Source: CAZGUH01 sp964529005 (lineage in GTDB: Bacteria > Actinomycetota > Acidimicrobiia > Acidimicrobiales > Ilumatobacteraceae). From it: a DNA stretch of 64,000 nucleotides. Of the stretch, positions 44,292-53,484 are shown piece after piece (position 1 is the first letter of the stretch; each line of letters begins with the position of its first letter). The stretch spans positions 1-64,000 of the forward strand of contig CAZGUH010000001.1 of assembly GCA_964529005.1 (NCBI GenBank). Direction: 5' to 3'. Under the pieces are notes generated by a model. It worked only from the letters and a program-made list of their open reading frames with translations, was not told where the DNA came from and did not search any database. The translations under genes were made by a program, and so were the position numbers.

Positions 44292-45010
44292 AGCATGTGC
44301 CCGCAGGGCAGCCGCTCGACGCGCAGCTGATCGCCGAGCTCCGCGCGCAACCGGTCCACCGTGGCGTCCCGGACGATGGCGGCCGCCTCCGCGATCACCA
44401 GCAACGTCGGGCGGGCGGCGGACAGCGGCGACAGTGGCCGGGCGATCTCGCCCCATCCCGTGACCACCGCGCAGCGGTCGAAGCGGTATCGCCACCTTCC
44501 GTCGGGCTGTTCGACGAGGTGTTCGGCGATCTCGGCATCGAGGAATCGGTGGCCCGGCTCCGCGACGCTCGCCTGGCGGGCCATCAGCGCCTCGGCCGGC
44601 GACGCGAAGCCCGGGTCGTTGAACACGCCCTTCGCCGCCGAGTGGGCGAACGTCGGATCGAAGTCGATCGCCGGATCGAGCATCACCAGGCGCCCGACCC
44701 GCTGAGGCGCGGTCGCCATCAGCTCGGCGGCGATCAGGCCGCCGTAGCTGTGGCCAATCACGTCGACCGGGCCGCCGAGGCCGAGAGCGTCCAGCGTGTC
44801 GAGCAGGTCGGCGACGTGCTGGTCGACGTTCCACGGCGCGGCAGCGGGCGAACGGCCGTGCCCGCGCAGGTCGACCGCGATCGTGCGCCGCTCGGGCCAG
44901 CCCTTCTCGGCGAGGTCGCGGTAGCGCAGCCCGTGGCCGGTGATGCCGTGGACGGCGAGCAACGGCGCGCCGTCCGGATCTCCCAGTTCGTGATGGTGCA
45001 GCACGGCCAT
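44234..45010 (-). CDS. Alpha/beta hydrolase
   Basis: A 258-residue hydrolase. The oxyanion region is LAVHGITGHGLRYRD, the nucleophile elbow GHSYGG (Ser near 95) and the C-terminal His is in LPCGHMLYWEAF. The substrate is unknown. The ATG at 45010 is 8 nt after TACCCT; the longer upstream frame is not supported. The last 58 nt overlap ndh on the other strand. Confidence 0.85.
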   Translation of the reverse strand: MAVLHHHELGDPDGAPLLAVHGITGHGLRYRDLAEKGWPERRTIAVDLRGHGRSPAAAPWNVDQHVADLLDTLDALGLGGPVDVIGHSYGGLIAAELMATAPQRVGRLVMLDPAIDFDPTFAHSAAKGVFNDPGFASPAEALMARQASVAEPGHRFLDAEIAEHLVEQPDGRWRYRFDRCAVVTGWGEIARPLSPLSAARPTLLVIAEAAAIVRDATVDRLRAELGDQLRVERLPCGHMLYWEAFDDTVALVRGFLDG

Positions 45011-45018
45011 GGTCGCCG

Positions 45019-45024
45019 AGGGTA
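45019..45024 (-). promoter_or_regulatory. -10 element of the hydrolase gene (leaderless)
   Basis: TACCCT on the minus strand, 8 nt before the ATG at 45010. The lhr promoter (TAGCGT, 45066-45071) diverges 42 bp away. Confidence 0.4.
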
Positions 45025-45065
45025 CCGATCGCGCCGCGCCCGGCGACCGTGTGGCGCCCCCTCGG

Positions 45066-45071
45066 TAGCGT
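45066..45071 (+). promoter_or_regulatory. -10 element of lhr (leaderless)
   Basis: TAGCGT is 8 nt before the ATG at 45080 and defines the start within a much longer open frame. Confidence 0.45.
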
Positions 45072-45079
45072 TCCTCTCC

Positions 45080-48000
45080 ATGGGGACACGGGCCGAGCAT
45101 CCGGCAGTGGCGGCGTTCTCGCCGGCCGTGGCCGCATGGTTCACGTCGTCGTTCCCTGAACCCACGCCGGCCCAGGCCCAGGGGTGGCCGGCGATCACCG
45201 CGGGGCAGCACACGCTGATCAGCGCGCCCACCGGCAGCGGCAAGACGCTGGCCGCGTTCCTCTCGTCCATCGATCGCCTGGTCACCTCGCCGCTGCCCGA
45301 CGCCAAGCGGCGCACCCGCGTTCTCTACGTCTCACCGTTGCGGGCGCTGGCGTTCGACGTCGAGAAGAACCTGCGCGCGCCGTTGCAGGGCATCGCCCTC
45401 GCCGCCGAGCGGCTCGGTGAACCGTTCACCGCGCCCGTGGTGGCCATGCGCACGGGCGACACCAGCGCCCGCGACCGGCAGGCGCTCGTGCGTCGGCCGC
45501 CCGACCTGCTGATCACCACGCCCGAGAGCCTCTATCTCATGCTCACCTCGTCGGCGCGCGAGACGCTCGGCGCCGTCGAGACCGTCATCGTCGACGAGAT
45601 CCACGCGCTCGCACCCACCAAGCGCGGCGCCCACCTCATGCTGTCGCTGGAACGGCTCGAGGAGCTCACGCAGCGGCCGCCGCAGCGCATCGGCCTCTCG
45701 GCCACCCAGCGTCCGCTCGAGGAGGTCGCTCGGTTCCTCGGCGGGATGGCTCCAGCGGACGGCGGCCATCCGCCGGCGCAGCGGCCGGTCGCCATCGTCG
45801 ATGCCGGCGTGCGCAAACCGCTGGAGCTCCAGGTCGTCATCCCGGTGGAGGACATGGGTGATCTCGGCCAGCCGGTGGCGCCCACCGAGCTGCGCAGCGG
45901 GCCGGCCACCGCGGCGCTGTCACCGCTGCGCTCCAGCATCTGGCCCAGCATCTACCCGCGCATCCTCGAGCTCGTGCTCGCGCACCGCAGCACGATCATC
46001 TTCTGCAACGCCCGCCGGCAGGCCGAGCGGCTCGCCGCCCGGCTCAACGAGCTCGCCGAGAGCGAGGGCATCGGTGTCGATCCGGTCACCGGGGCGATGC
46101 GCGACGAGCTGGTCAAGGCCCATCATGGGTCGCTCGCGCGCGAGCAGCGCGTCGTCATCGAGGACCAGCTCAAGCGTGGCGAGCTGCGCGCCATCGTCGC
46201 CACCAGCTCGCTCGAGCTCGGCATCGACATGGGCGCCGTCGACCAGGTCATCCAGGTCGAATCGCCGGGCGCCGTCAGCCGCGGCCTCCAGCGCATCGGC
46301 CGCGCCGGCCACAGCGTCGGCGAGCCGAGCAAGGGCGCGGTGTTCCCGAAGCATCGCGGCGACCTCTTGGAGGCCGCGGTCGTCACCCGCCGCATGATCG
46401 ACGGCCTCATCGAGAGCACGCGCTACCTGCGCAACCCGCTCGACGTCCTCGCTCAGCAGATCGTCGCCCAGGTGGCCGCCGAAGGCCAATGCACCGTCGA
46501 GTCGGTCGCCGCGCTCGTGCGACGCAGCGCCAACTTCGCCGAGCTCGGCGACGAGTTGCTCACCAACGTGCTCGATCTGCTGTCCGGCCGGTATCCGAGC
46601 GACGAGTTCTCCGAACTGCGCCCGCGCCTGGTGTGGGACCGCGTCAACGGCGTCCTGCGCGCCCGCGAGGGCAGCAAGCGACTGGCGGTCACCAGCGGTG
46701 GCACCATCCCCGACCGCGGCCTGTTCGGCGTCTTCCTGCCCGACGGGACGCGCGTCGGCGAGCTCGACGAGGAGATGGTGTACGAGAGCCGTCCCGGCGA
46801 GACGTTCGTTCTGGGGGCGTCGACGTGGCGCATCGAGGACATCACGTTCGAGCGCGTCACGGTGACGCCGGCGCCGGGCGAGCCGGGAAAGATGCCGTTC
46901 TGGCACGGCGACCGGCCGGGCCGGCCGCTCGAGCTGGGCCGCGCCCTCGGCGCGTTCGTGCGCGAGATGCGGGCGGCGCCGCCGGCCACGGCGCTGGCGA
47001 CCCTGCGGGAGACCTACCGCCTCGACGCCTGGGCCGCCAACAACGTCGTCGGCTACCTCGCAGAGCAGGCCGAGGCCACCGGCGTCGTGCCCGACGACCG
47101 AACGATCGTGGTCGAGCGCTTCCGTGACGAGATCGGCGATTGGCGGGTGTGCGTGCTGAGCCCGTTCGGAACGCCGGTGCACGCGCCATGGGCGATGGCC
47201 ATCCAGCGGCGGATGGAGGACCGCTACGGCATGCCGGTCGAGACCATGTGGAGCGACGACGGCATCGTGATGCGCCTGCCGGAAGCCGCCGACGACGTGG
47301 CGCTCGACGACATCGTGGTCGACCCCGACGACGTCGACGAGTTGGTGGTCTCGTCATTGCCGGCCACGTCGTTGTTCGCCTCCCGGTTCCGCGAGAACGC
47401 GGCACGGGCGCTCCTGTTGCCCCGGCGGCGACCCGACCGGCGCACGCCCCTGTGGCAACAGCGCCAGCGCGCCGCCGACCTGCTCGCGGTGGCCTCGAAG
47501 TATCCGAGCTTCCCGATCCTGCTCGAGACCACGCGCGAGTGCATCCAGGACGTGTTCGACGTTCCGGCGCTGCGCGAGGTGCTCGGGCAGTTGCGCAGCC
47601 GCGCGGTGCGCACCGTCAGCGTCGAGACCCAGAAGGCCTCCCCGTTCGCGCAGAGCCTGCTGTTCAACTGGATCGCGGCCTACATGTACGAGGGGGACGC
47701 GCCGATGGCCGAGCGGCGGGCGGCGGCCCTCGCGCTCGACCGTGACCTGCTGCGCGAGCTGCTCGGCGCCGAGGAGCTGCGTGAGCTGCTCGATCCGGAC
47801 GTGATCGTCGCCGTCGAGCTCGAGCTCCAGCGCCTCGCCGACGGGCGCCGGGCGCGCGACGTCGACGAGCTGCACGACGTCCTGCGCATCGTCGGCGATC
47901 TCGATCCGGCGGAAGCGGCAGCCCGCAGCGAGTCGCCGGGCGACGCCGCGGGGTGGCTCGACCAGCTCGTGCGCGAGCGCCGGGCCGTCGAGGTCACCAT

Positions 48001-49621
48001 CTGCGGCGAGCGCCGCCTCATCGCCGCCGAGGACGCGGCCCGCTATCGCGACGCGTTCGGGTGCGCGATGCCGCTCGGCTTGCCGCGAGCGTTCACCGAA
48101 CCGGTCGAGCGCCCGCTCGACGACCTCGTCGCGCGCTATGTGCGCACGCACGGTCCGTTCCTCGCCGAGCACGTCGCGCGGCGGTGGGACATCACCACGG
48201 CCGCCGTGCTCGGCGCGCTGCACGCCCTCGAAGGCGACGGCGCCGTGGTCCTCGGCGAGTTCACCCCGTCGGGCACGGCACGCGAGTGGTGTGGCGTCGA
48301 CGTCCTGCGCCAGCTGCGCCGGCGGTCGCTGGCCGCGCTGCGGCGCGAGGTCGAACCGGTCGAGCAGGCGGCCTACGCCCGATTCCTCGCGTCCTGGCAC
48401 GGCGTGCCGGCCCACCGGCGCGGTCTCGACGCGCTGGTGGAGACGCTCGGTGTGCTGCAAGGCGCGGCGCTCGTCGCCAGCTCGCTGGAGCGCGACGTGC
48501 TGCCCTCGCGGATCGAGGGCTACCGGCCCGCCGACCTCGACGAGTTGTGCACCAGCGGCGACATCGTGTGGGTCGGCGCCGGCGCGATCGGCGCCAACGA
48601 CGGGCGCGTGCGGCTGTTCTTCCCCGACCAAGCGCCGCTGCTCTGGCCGACGTTCGAGCACACCCCGCCGCCCGACGGTGAGCTGCACGCCGCGCTGCGC
48701 TCGCTGCTCGCCGAACGGGGGGCGAGCTTCTGGACCAGCATGCGAGCGGCAGCCCCGCGGGCCACCGACCACGAGCTGCTCACTGCGCTGTGGGATCTCG
48801 TGTGGGCCGGCGAAGTGACCAACGATTCGTTCGCGCCGCTGCGGGCGCTGCTGTCGGGGGGCCGCTCGACCGGCGCCCGCCCGTCGGCTCGCCGCTCCGG
48901 CGGGCGGCCACGTCCGAGCCGCCTGTCGCGCCTCGGGCCGGCCGCGGCCGCTGGCCGGTGGAGCCTCGTCGAACCGCTCGCCCAGCCGGCGCCGACACCC
49001 ACCGCTGCCGCCCACGCCGCTGCCATGCAGCTGCTCGAGCGGCACGGTGTCGTCACCCGGGAGGCGGTCGCAGCAGAGGGCCTCCTCGGGGGGTTCAGCG
49101 CGGTGTACGGCGTGATGAAGGTGTTGGAAGAGCGCGGCCAGGTGCGCCGCGGCTACTTCGTCAGCGGGCTCGGCGCCGCGCAGTTCAGCCTGCCCGGCGC
49201 CGTCGACCGCCTGCGGTCGATGCGCGATCCGGCCGCGCCGTCACCCGACGGCGACGATCCGGCGGATGTCGTCGTCATCGCTGCGACCGATCCGGCCCAG
49301 CCGTACGGCGCCGCCCTGGCGTGGCCCGAGCCGGGCGGTGGCCGGCCGGCTCGTACCGCCCATGCGGTCGTCGTGCTCGGCGACGGCGTGCCGCTCGTCT
49401 GGTTCGATACTCGCTCGCATCACCTCGTCACGTTCCCTGCCGCCGACGGCCAGCCCGGCTGGGGTGACGCGCTTGCCGGCATCGCCAAGAACGGCATGAC
49501 CCGTTCGGTGGAGGTGCGCAAGATCAACGCGGCCGCGCTCCACGACAGCCCCGCGATCGCGGAGGTGCTGCGCCGCGCGGGCTTCGCCGAGGGCTACCGC
49601 GGCCTCGTCCGCCGAGCGTGA
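45080..49621 (+). CDS. lhr: Lhr-like ATP-dependent helicase
   Basis: A 1513-residue SF2 helicase of the large Lhr type involved in DNA or RNA repair. The helicase core has Walker A APTGSGKTLAAFLSSIDRL (near 47), motif II VDEIHAL (DEIH), SATQRPLEEVARFLGG and motif VI QRIGRAGHSVG. The long Lhr C-terminal extension follows (GHSVGEPSKGAVFPKHRGDLLE region, then RYPSDEFSELRPRLVWDRV and FGTPVHAPWAMAIQRRME). The length matches the full-length family. Confidence 0.94.
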   Translation: MGTRAEHPAVAAFSPAVAAWFTSSFPEPTPAQAQGWPAITAGQHTLISAPTGSGKTLAAFLSSIDRLVTSPLPDAKRRTRVLYVSPLRALAFDVEKNLRAPLQGIALAAERLGEPFTAPVVAMRTGDTSARDRQALVRRPPDLLITTPESLYLMLTSSARETLGAVETVIVDEIHALAPTKRGAHLMLSLERLEELTQRPPQRIGLSATQRPLEEVARFLGGMAPADGGHPPAQRPVAIVDAGVRKPLELQVVIPVEDMGDLGQPVAPTELRSGPATAALSPLRSSIWPSIYPRILELVLAHRSTIIFCNARRQAERLAARLNELAESEGIGVDPVTGAMRDELVKAHHGSLAREQRVVIEDQLKRGELRAIVATSSLELGIDMGAVDQVIQVESPGAVSRGLQRIGRAGHSVGEPSKGAVFPKHRGDLLEAAVVTRRMIDGLIESTRYLRNPLDVLAQQIVAQVAAEGQCTVESVAALVRRSANFAELGDELLTNVLDLLSGRYPSDEFSELRPRLVWDRVNGVLRAREGSKRLAVTSGGTIPDRGLFGVFLPDGTRVGELDEEMVYESRPGETFVLGASTWRIEDITFERVTVTPAPGEPGKMPFWHGDRPGRPLELGRALGAFVREMRAAPPATALATLRETYRLDAWAANNVVGYLAEQAEATGVVPDDRTIVVERFRDEIGDWRVCVLSPFGTPVHAPWAMAIQRRMEDRYGMPVETMWSDDGIVMRLPEAADDVALDDIVVDPDDVDELVVSSLPATSLFASRFRENAARALLLPRRRPDRRTPLWQQRQRAADLLAVASKYPSFPILLETTRECIQDVFDVPALREVLGQLRSRAVRTVSVETQKASPFAQSLLFNWIAAYMYEGDAPMAERRAAALALDRDLLRELLGAEELRELLDPDVIVAVELELQRLADGRRARDVDELHDVLRIVGDLDPAEAAARSESPGDAAGWLDQLVRERRAVEVTICGERRLIAAEDAARYRDAFGCAMPLGLPRAFTEPVERPLDDLVARYVRTHGPFLAEHVARRWDITTAAVLGALHALEGDGAVVLGEFTPSGTAREWCGVDVLRQLRRRSLAALRREVEPVEQAAYARFLASWHGVPAHRRGLDALVETLGVLQGAALVASSLERDVLPSRIEGYRPADLDELCTSGDIVWVGAGAIGANDGRVRLFFPDQAPLLWPTFEHTPPPDGELHAALRSLLAERGASFWTSMRAAAPRATDHELLTALWDLVWAGEVTNDSFAPLRALLSGGRSTGARPSARRSGGRPRPSRLSRLGPAAAAGRWSLVEPLAQPAPTPTAAAHAAAMQLLERHGVVTREAVAAEGLLGGFSAVYGVMKVLEERGQVRRGYFVSGLGAAQFSLPGAVDRLRSMRDPAAPSPDGDDPADVVVIAATDPAQPYGAALAWPEPGGGRPARTAHAVVVLGDGVPLVWFDTRSHHLVTFPAADGQPGWGDALAGIAKNGMTRSVEVRKINAAALHDSPAIAEVLRRAGFAEGYRGLVRRA

Positions 49622-49630
49622 GGCGGCTGG

Positions 49631-50212
49631 TCAGCGACGCAGAGCGCGCAGGCCGGCCCAGGCGATGTCGCTCGTCTGCTGCGCCACGGCGTCGGGGTCG
49701 AACGGCACGCCGAGCTGCACGAGGTGGCGGCTGACGCCCTCGGTCAGACCGATCAAGGCGTGCGCCAGCGTGCGCTGCTGGTTCTCGTCGATCTCGGCGG
49801 TGATCATCGGCGCGATCGCCTCGGCGACCTCGTCGGTGACGCGCAGGACGGCGGCGTTGAACTCCTCGTCGCGCCGCGCGCCGCTGCCGAACAGCAGCCG
49901 GAAGCCGTCCTGGTCCTCGGCGACCCAACGGAAGTAGGCGCGGAACCCGAGCTCGGTCTGCGTCTTGCCGTCGAGCGCGCCGGCGGTCGCCTTGGCGATC
50001 AACGTGCGCAGCCGGTTGCCGACCTCGTCGAGGAGCGCCAGGTAGAGGTGGCGCTTGGAGTCGAAGTGCTGGTACAACACCGGCTTCGTCACGCCGGCGG
50101 CTTCGGCCACGTCGTTCATCGACGTGCCGTGATACCCCTGACGGGCGAAGACCGTCAGCGCGACGTCGAGCAGTTGCTCCCGACGGGCGGAGGCTGGAAG
50201 GCGAGGCGGCAT
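49631..50212 (-). CDS. TetR-family transcriptional regulator
   Basis: A 193-residue TetR protein. The helix-turn-helix is in FARQGYHGTSMNDVAEAAGVTKPVLYQHFDSKRHLYLALL (residues about 22-60). The ligand-binding C-terminal domain is variable. I start it at the ATG at 50212; TACTCT (50225-50230) lies 12 nt upstream, within a near-palindromic GGTACTCTGGACC that could be its own operator. The regulated genes are not identifiable. Confidence 0.9.
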   Translation of the reverse strand: MPPRLPASARREQLLDVALTVFARQGYHGTSMNDVAEAAGVTKPVLYQHFDSKRHLYLALLDEVGNRLRTLIAKATAGALDGKTQTELGFRAYFRWVAEDQDGFRLLFGSGARRDEEFNAAVLRVTDEVAEAIAPMITAEIDENQQRTLAHALIGLTEGVSRHLVQLGVPFDPDAVAQQTSDIAWAGLRALRR

Positions 50213-50282
50213 AGCGCGAGGTCCAGAGTACCGGCGGACCACGCCGCCGTGTGCCCGCGCTCGGTGGGCGACCAGCGCCGAG

Positions 50283-50561
50283 CTAGAGGCCGCGCTCGCG
50301 GTCGTCGCGCTCGGCGGCCTTGACGGCGTACCCGAGCACGATGGATGGGGCCAGCAACAGCGACCCCACCACCAGGGAGACGGTCATGATCGTCACCATC
50401 GCGCCGTTGAAGCCCACGGCGAACGCGATCACGAACACGGCGATCGCGAGCGCGAAGAGCAGGTAGCCGACGCGGTTGGCGAGGAGGGTCCACTTGGCCA
50501 CCTGGGCGCGCCGTGCGCGGACCGGATCGGCGGGCTGGGGGCTCGGGGGAGGCGGCGTCAT
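50283..50561 (-). CDS. Small two-helix membrane protein, 92 aa
   Basis: A Pro-rich N-terminus is followed by two membrane helices (about residues 30-52 and 56-78) and a charged tail (KAAERDDRERGL). No family is recognised. Its promoter is interlocked with that of the divergent enoyl-CoA hydratase gene: a TACCAT at 50574-50579 on the minus strand overlaps that gene's start codon. Confidence 0.75.
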   Translation of the reverse strand: MTPPPPSPQPADPVRARRAQVAKWTLLANRVGYLLFALAIAVFVIAFAVGFNGAMVTIMTVSLVVGSLLLAPSIVLGYAVKAAERDDRERGL

Positions 50562-50579
50562 ACAGTCGACCGCATGGTA
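50561..50579. promoter_or_regulatory. Interlocked divergent promoters
   Basis: On the plus strand TACAGT (50561-50566) is 7 nt before the hydratase ATG. It begins on the first base of the start codon of the minus-strand gene. On the minus strand TACCAT (50574-50579) overlaps the hydratase ATG. Each -10 therefore sits on the other gene's start codon. Confidence 0.4.
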
Positions 50580-51353
50580 GAGCCGGTGCGCCCCGACAGC
50601 CCCAACGAGGAGACCGAGTGGCCGACGGTTCGCAGGGCGTGGCACGGCCGCACCCTCGTCCTGACGATCGACCGCCCCGAGCGCCGCAACGCCGTCGACC
50701 ACGCGACCCTGCTTGCCCTCTACGCCGGATGCGAACTCGCTGTCGAGCGCCAAGCTCGTGCCGTCGTGCTCACGGGCGCGCCGCCTGCGTTCTGCGCCGG
50801 CGCCGACCTCACGGGGGTCGAGAGCGGCGAGTTCCTGGCGGCGCTGCTCGCGGCTCTCCGCAGCTTCACCGAGCTGTCGATCCCCGTGATCGGAGCCATC
50901 GACGGCCCGGCGCTCGGGGCCGGGACACAGCTCGCTTCCGTCTGCGATCTGCGCGTGGCGACACCGACGAGCGTGTTCGGCATCCCCGCCGCCCGTTTGG
51001 GTTTGACCGTCGACCACTTCACCGTCGAACGCCTCAGCCGTGAGTTCGGCTGGCCGGTCGCGCGGGCGATGCTGCTCGCCGCCCAGACCTACACCGGCGA
51101 GCAACTCCATGCCTGCGGGGTCGTCCACCGCCTCGGCGCCCTCGACGACGCATTGGCGTGGGCCGACGAGCTGGCGCGGCTCGCGCCGCTCACGATCTCC
51201 ACCCACAAGCTGGCGCTGGAGCGCAGTGCGCCCCCGCCTGGCGTCGACGAGCTGGTCGAAGCGGCCCGTGCCGCGGCGTGGTCGAGCGCCGACGCCGAGG
51301 AAGGCCGCGCAGCCTTCCTCGAAAAGCGCCGCCCGGTCTTCCAGGGCCGCTGA
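50574..51353 (+). CDS. Enoyl-CoA hydratase/isomerase family protein
   Basis: A 259-residue crotonase-fold enzyme. The first oxyanion-hole segment is APPAFCAGADLTGV, and the second is IDGPALGAGTQLASVCDLRVAT. The usual glutamate positions for hydratase activity are not clearly conserved (GIPAARLGLTVDHF), so isomerase, hydrolase or another crotonase reaction is possible. It is monocistronic, with a convergent sortase downstream. Confidence 0.87.
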   Translation: MVEPVRPDSPNEETEWPTVRRAWHGRTLVLTIDRPERRNAVDHATLLALYAGCELAVERQARAVVLTGAPPAFCAGADLTGVESGEFLAALLAALRSFTELSIPVIGAIDGPALGAGTQLASVCDLRVATPTSVFGIPAARLGLTVDHFTVERLSREFGWPVARAMLLAAQTYTGEQLHACGVVHRLGALDDALAWADELARLAPLTISTHKLALERSAPPPGVDELVEAARAAAWSSADAEEGRAAFLEKRRPVFQGR

Positions 51354-51464
51354 CACAACTGCCCTTCGGCCTCGCGCCTGTGCTTCCAGACCTTCCGCCA
51401 ATCTGATCCCGCCAATGGTTGTCTTCAGCCGCGGCCCACACCGCTGACGCGCACGCCGCCTCTT
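51354..51464. other. Gap between convergent hydratase and sortase genes
   Basis: This region of 111 bp is less GC-rich than its surroundings. I see no strong hairpin and no supported gene in it. Confidence 0.4.
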
Positions 51465-52730
51465 CTATAGCCCTGGAGGCAACAGGCGGTTGACGTTCTG
51501 GAAGAAGAAGTAGAGGACGAACACGACCGGGACGAAGCCGGCGAGCGCTCCCACCCACAGTCGGCGGACGCGCCGTGCCAGCAGGTACGAGCCGACCGTG
51601 ACGGCGATCAGTGCGACGCCCCACAGCGCGATCTGGGGCCACGCGCCGGGATCGTCGAACCACCCGTGGGCGAAGGCGTCGGCGGTGTCGTCGCCGAGCG
51701 GATCGTCGCCGGTCGTGTCCCCAGCGTCAGGGGCCTCCGTCGTCGGCGTGGGATCGGAGGTCGCGGTCTCCGTCGTCGGCGGTGACGACGTGTCGGGCGG
51801 CACAGTGGTCGGCTCGACGTCGTCCCCCGGAATCTCGGTCTCCGGGCCGGGCAGCGGCTGCCCGTCGACCGGAAGGTAGTTGCTCGTCATCACGCCGACG
51901 GGCGACGACTGGGCGACGTCGAGCTCGGCGTAGATGATGATCCGCTGCTTCGCCGATCGCAGCGGGTGGCACGAGGTGAGCGTCAGCGTCGCCTTCGTCG
52001 GATCGGTGGTCGCGACGACGCGGTACTCGCTGGGGGAGACGATCTCCGAGCCGGTCATCTTGTAGACGAACCGTCCGGCGAGCGTTTCGACGATGATCTC
52101 GTCGCCGATCTCCAGCTCGTCCACGTGGTAGAAGGGCCCGCCGTACGTCGTGCGGTGCCCGGCGATCGCGGCATTGCCCAACTGGCCGGGCAGCGGTGTC
52201 TCCGGGAAGTGGCCGGGACCCTTCTTCAGCTCCTCGACACCGACGCCGGACACGACGTTCACCTCGTCGATGTCGATCGCCGGGACGGTGAGCCGGGCGA
52301 CCACGTCGCCGGCGGCAGGCGGTGCGATCGGCTGCACGCTCGGCCCGGGGGTCGTGGTCGTGACGGCGGTGGTCGTCGGCGCCGGGTCGTCTGGCCCCGA
52401 CGAGGGCTCCGACGTGGGGACCGGCTCGGGGGGCACGGTGGTCGAGGAGGCGCCGGCGACCAGCTCCTCCCATTGGTCGTCGAGCTCGTTCTGCGCCTGC
52501 GAGTACTCGATGCCGGTGCCCCACAGCAGGTACGCGACGAACGCGAACATCAGCACGCCGAGCACGATCAGCGACTTGCCGATGCCACTGACCACCCACC
52601 GCCAGTCATGCGGGGGCCGCGGGCGGTCCCATCGACTCAGCCGCCGGGCTCGACCGGCGCGCTCCGCCGCAGGCTCGCCGTCGGCCGCGCTCGTCGGCTC
52701 TGATCCGGGCTCGTCCGCGCCGCCGTTCAT
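51465..52730 (-). CDS. Class E-type sortase
   Basis: A 421-residue membrane transpeptidase. A cytoplasmic N-terminus precedes a membrane helix (about 47-70), a Thr/Pro linker and the sortase domain (about 140-290). The catalytic His is in AIAGHRTTYGGPF, Cys in TLTLTSCHPL and Arg in SAKQRIIIYAEL. A Thr/Pro-rich spacer and two C-terminal membrane helices (about 368-387 and 393-413) follow. It should attach LAXTG-like substrates to the wall or pili; none is encoded in the window. TAGCCT lies 9 nt before the ATG. Confidence 0.9.
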   Translation of the reverse strand: MNGGADEPGSEPTSAADGEPAAERAGRARRLSRWDRPRPPHDWRWVVSGIGKSLIVLGVLMFAFVAYLLWGTGIEYSQAQNELDDQWEELVAGASSTTVPPEPVPTSEPSSGPDDPAPTTTAVTTTTPGPSVQPIAPPAAGDVVARLTVPAIDIDEVNVVSGVGVEELKKGPGHFPETPLPGQLGNAAIAGHRTTYGGPFYHVDELEIGDEIIVETLAGRFVYKMTGSEIVSPSEYRVVATTDPTKATLTLTSCHPLRSAKQRIIIYAELDVAQSSPVGVMTSNYLPVDGQPLPGPETEIPGDDVEPTTVPPDTSSPPTTETATSDPTPTTEAPDAGDTTGDDPLGDDTADAFAHGWFDDPGAWPQIALWGVALIAVTVGSYLLARRVRRLWVGALAGFVPVVFVLYFFFQNVNRLLPPGL

Positions 52731-52739
52731 CGGCTCGCC

Positions 52740-52745
52740 AGGCTA
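52740..52745 (-). promoter_or_regulatory. -10 element of the class E sortase gene
   Basis: TAGCCT on the minus strand, 9 nt before the ATG at 52730. The ccmA -10 (TAGCGT, 52820-52825) diverges. Confidence 0.4.
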
Positions 52746-52836
52746 CTTGGAGCGCGTCGGCCGGCACCCGCCGTGACACCCTCGGCAGCGCGGAATCTCA
52801 CCAGAGCACGGGCCACCAGTAGCGTTCGGACGGTCC

Positions 52837-53484
52837 ATGGATCCGGTCGTTCACCTCCTCGATGCCGTCGCCGTGATCGGCCGCTTCCCCGCCCTCGCGG
52901 GCGCGTCGCTCACGGTGCAACCGGGCGAGATCGTGCTGCTGCGCGGCCCCAACGGGGCCGGCAAGACGACCCTCCTGCGGGTCTGCGCGGGCTTGCTGCC
53001 CGTCGTGCGCGGCGAGGCCGTGGTCCTCGGCGTCGACCTGCGCGTCGACCGGACCTCGGTGCGCCGGCGGGTCGGGATGCTGGGACACGCCAACGGGCTC
53101 TACCTCGACTTGACCGTGGGGGAGAACGTCCGGTTCTGGGGGGCCACGGTCGGCGCCACCGCGGAGGAGATCCAGTCCGCGCTGCGCCGCCAAGGCATCG
53201 CCGAGCGGCTGGTCGACGTGCCCGTCGCCCGCCTCTCCGCCGGCCAGCGGCGGCGCACCGCTCTCGCCTGTCTCATCGCTCGGCGGGCGCAGCTGTGGCT
53301 GCTCGACGAGCCCCATGCCGGCCTCGACGCGCAGGCACGCGACGAGTTGGACGCCACGCTGCGCGACGCGGCCGATCACGGCGCGACGGTGATGGTGGCG
53401 TCGCACGAGCTCGAGCGAGCCGGCACGCTCGCCACACGCGTCGTCGACGTGGTCGGCGGCCAGGTGAGGGAGATCGCCCGATGA
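52837..53484 (+). CDS. ccmA: Cytochrome c maturation ABC ATPase CcmA
   Basis: A 215-residue ATPase that powers release of holo-CcmE from CcmC. It has Walker A LRGPNGAGKTTLL, signature LSAGQRRR, Walker B LWLLDEPHAGLD and switch His in VASHELE. TAGCGT at 52820-52825 is 11 nt before the ATG. It is the first of nine ccm genes and overlaps ccmB by 4 nt. Confidence 0.92.
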   Translation: MDPVVHLLDAVAVIGRFPALAGASLTVQPGEIVLLRGPNGAGKTTLLRVCAGLLPVVRGEAVVLGVDLRVDRTSVRRRVGMLGHANGLYLDLTVGENVRFWGATVGATAEEIQSALRRQGIAERLVDVPVARLSAGQRRRTALACLIARRAQLWLLDEPHAGLDAQARDELDATLRDAADHGATVMVASHELERAGTLATRVVDVVGGQVREIAR

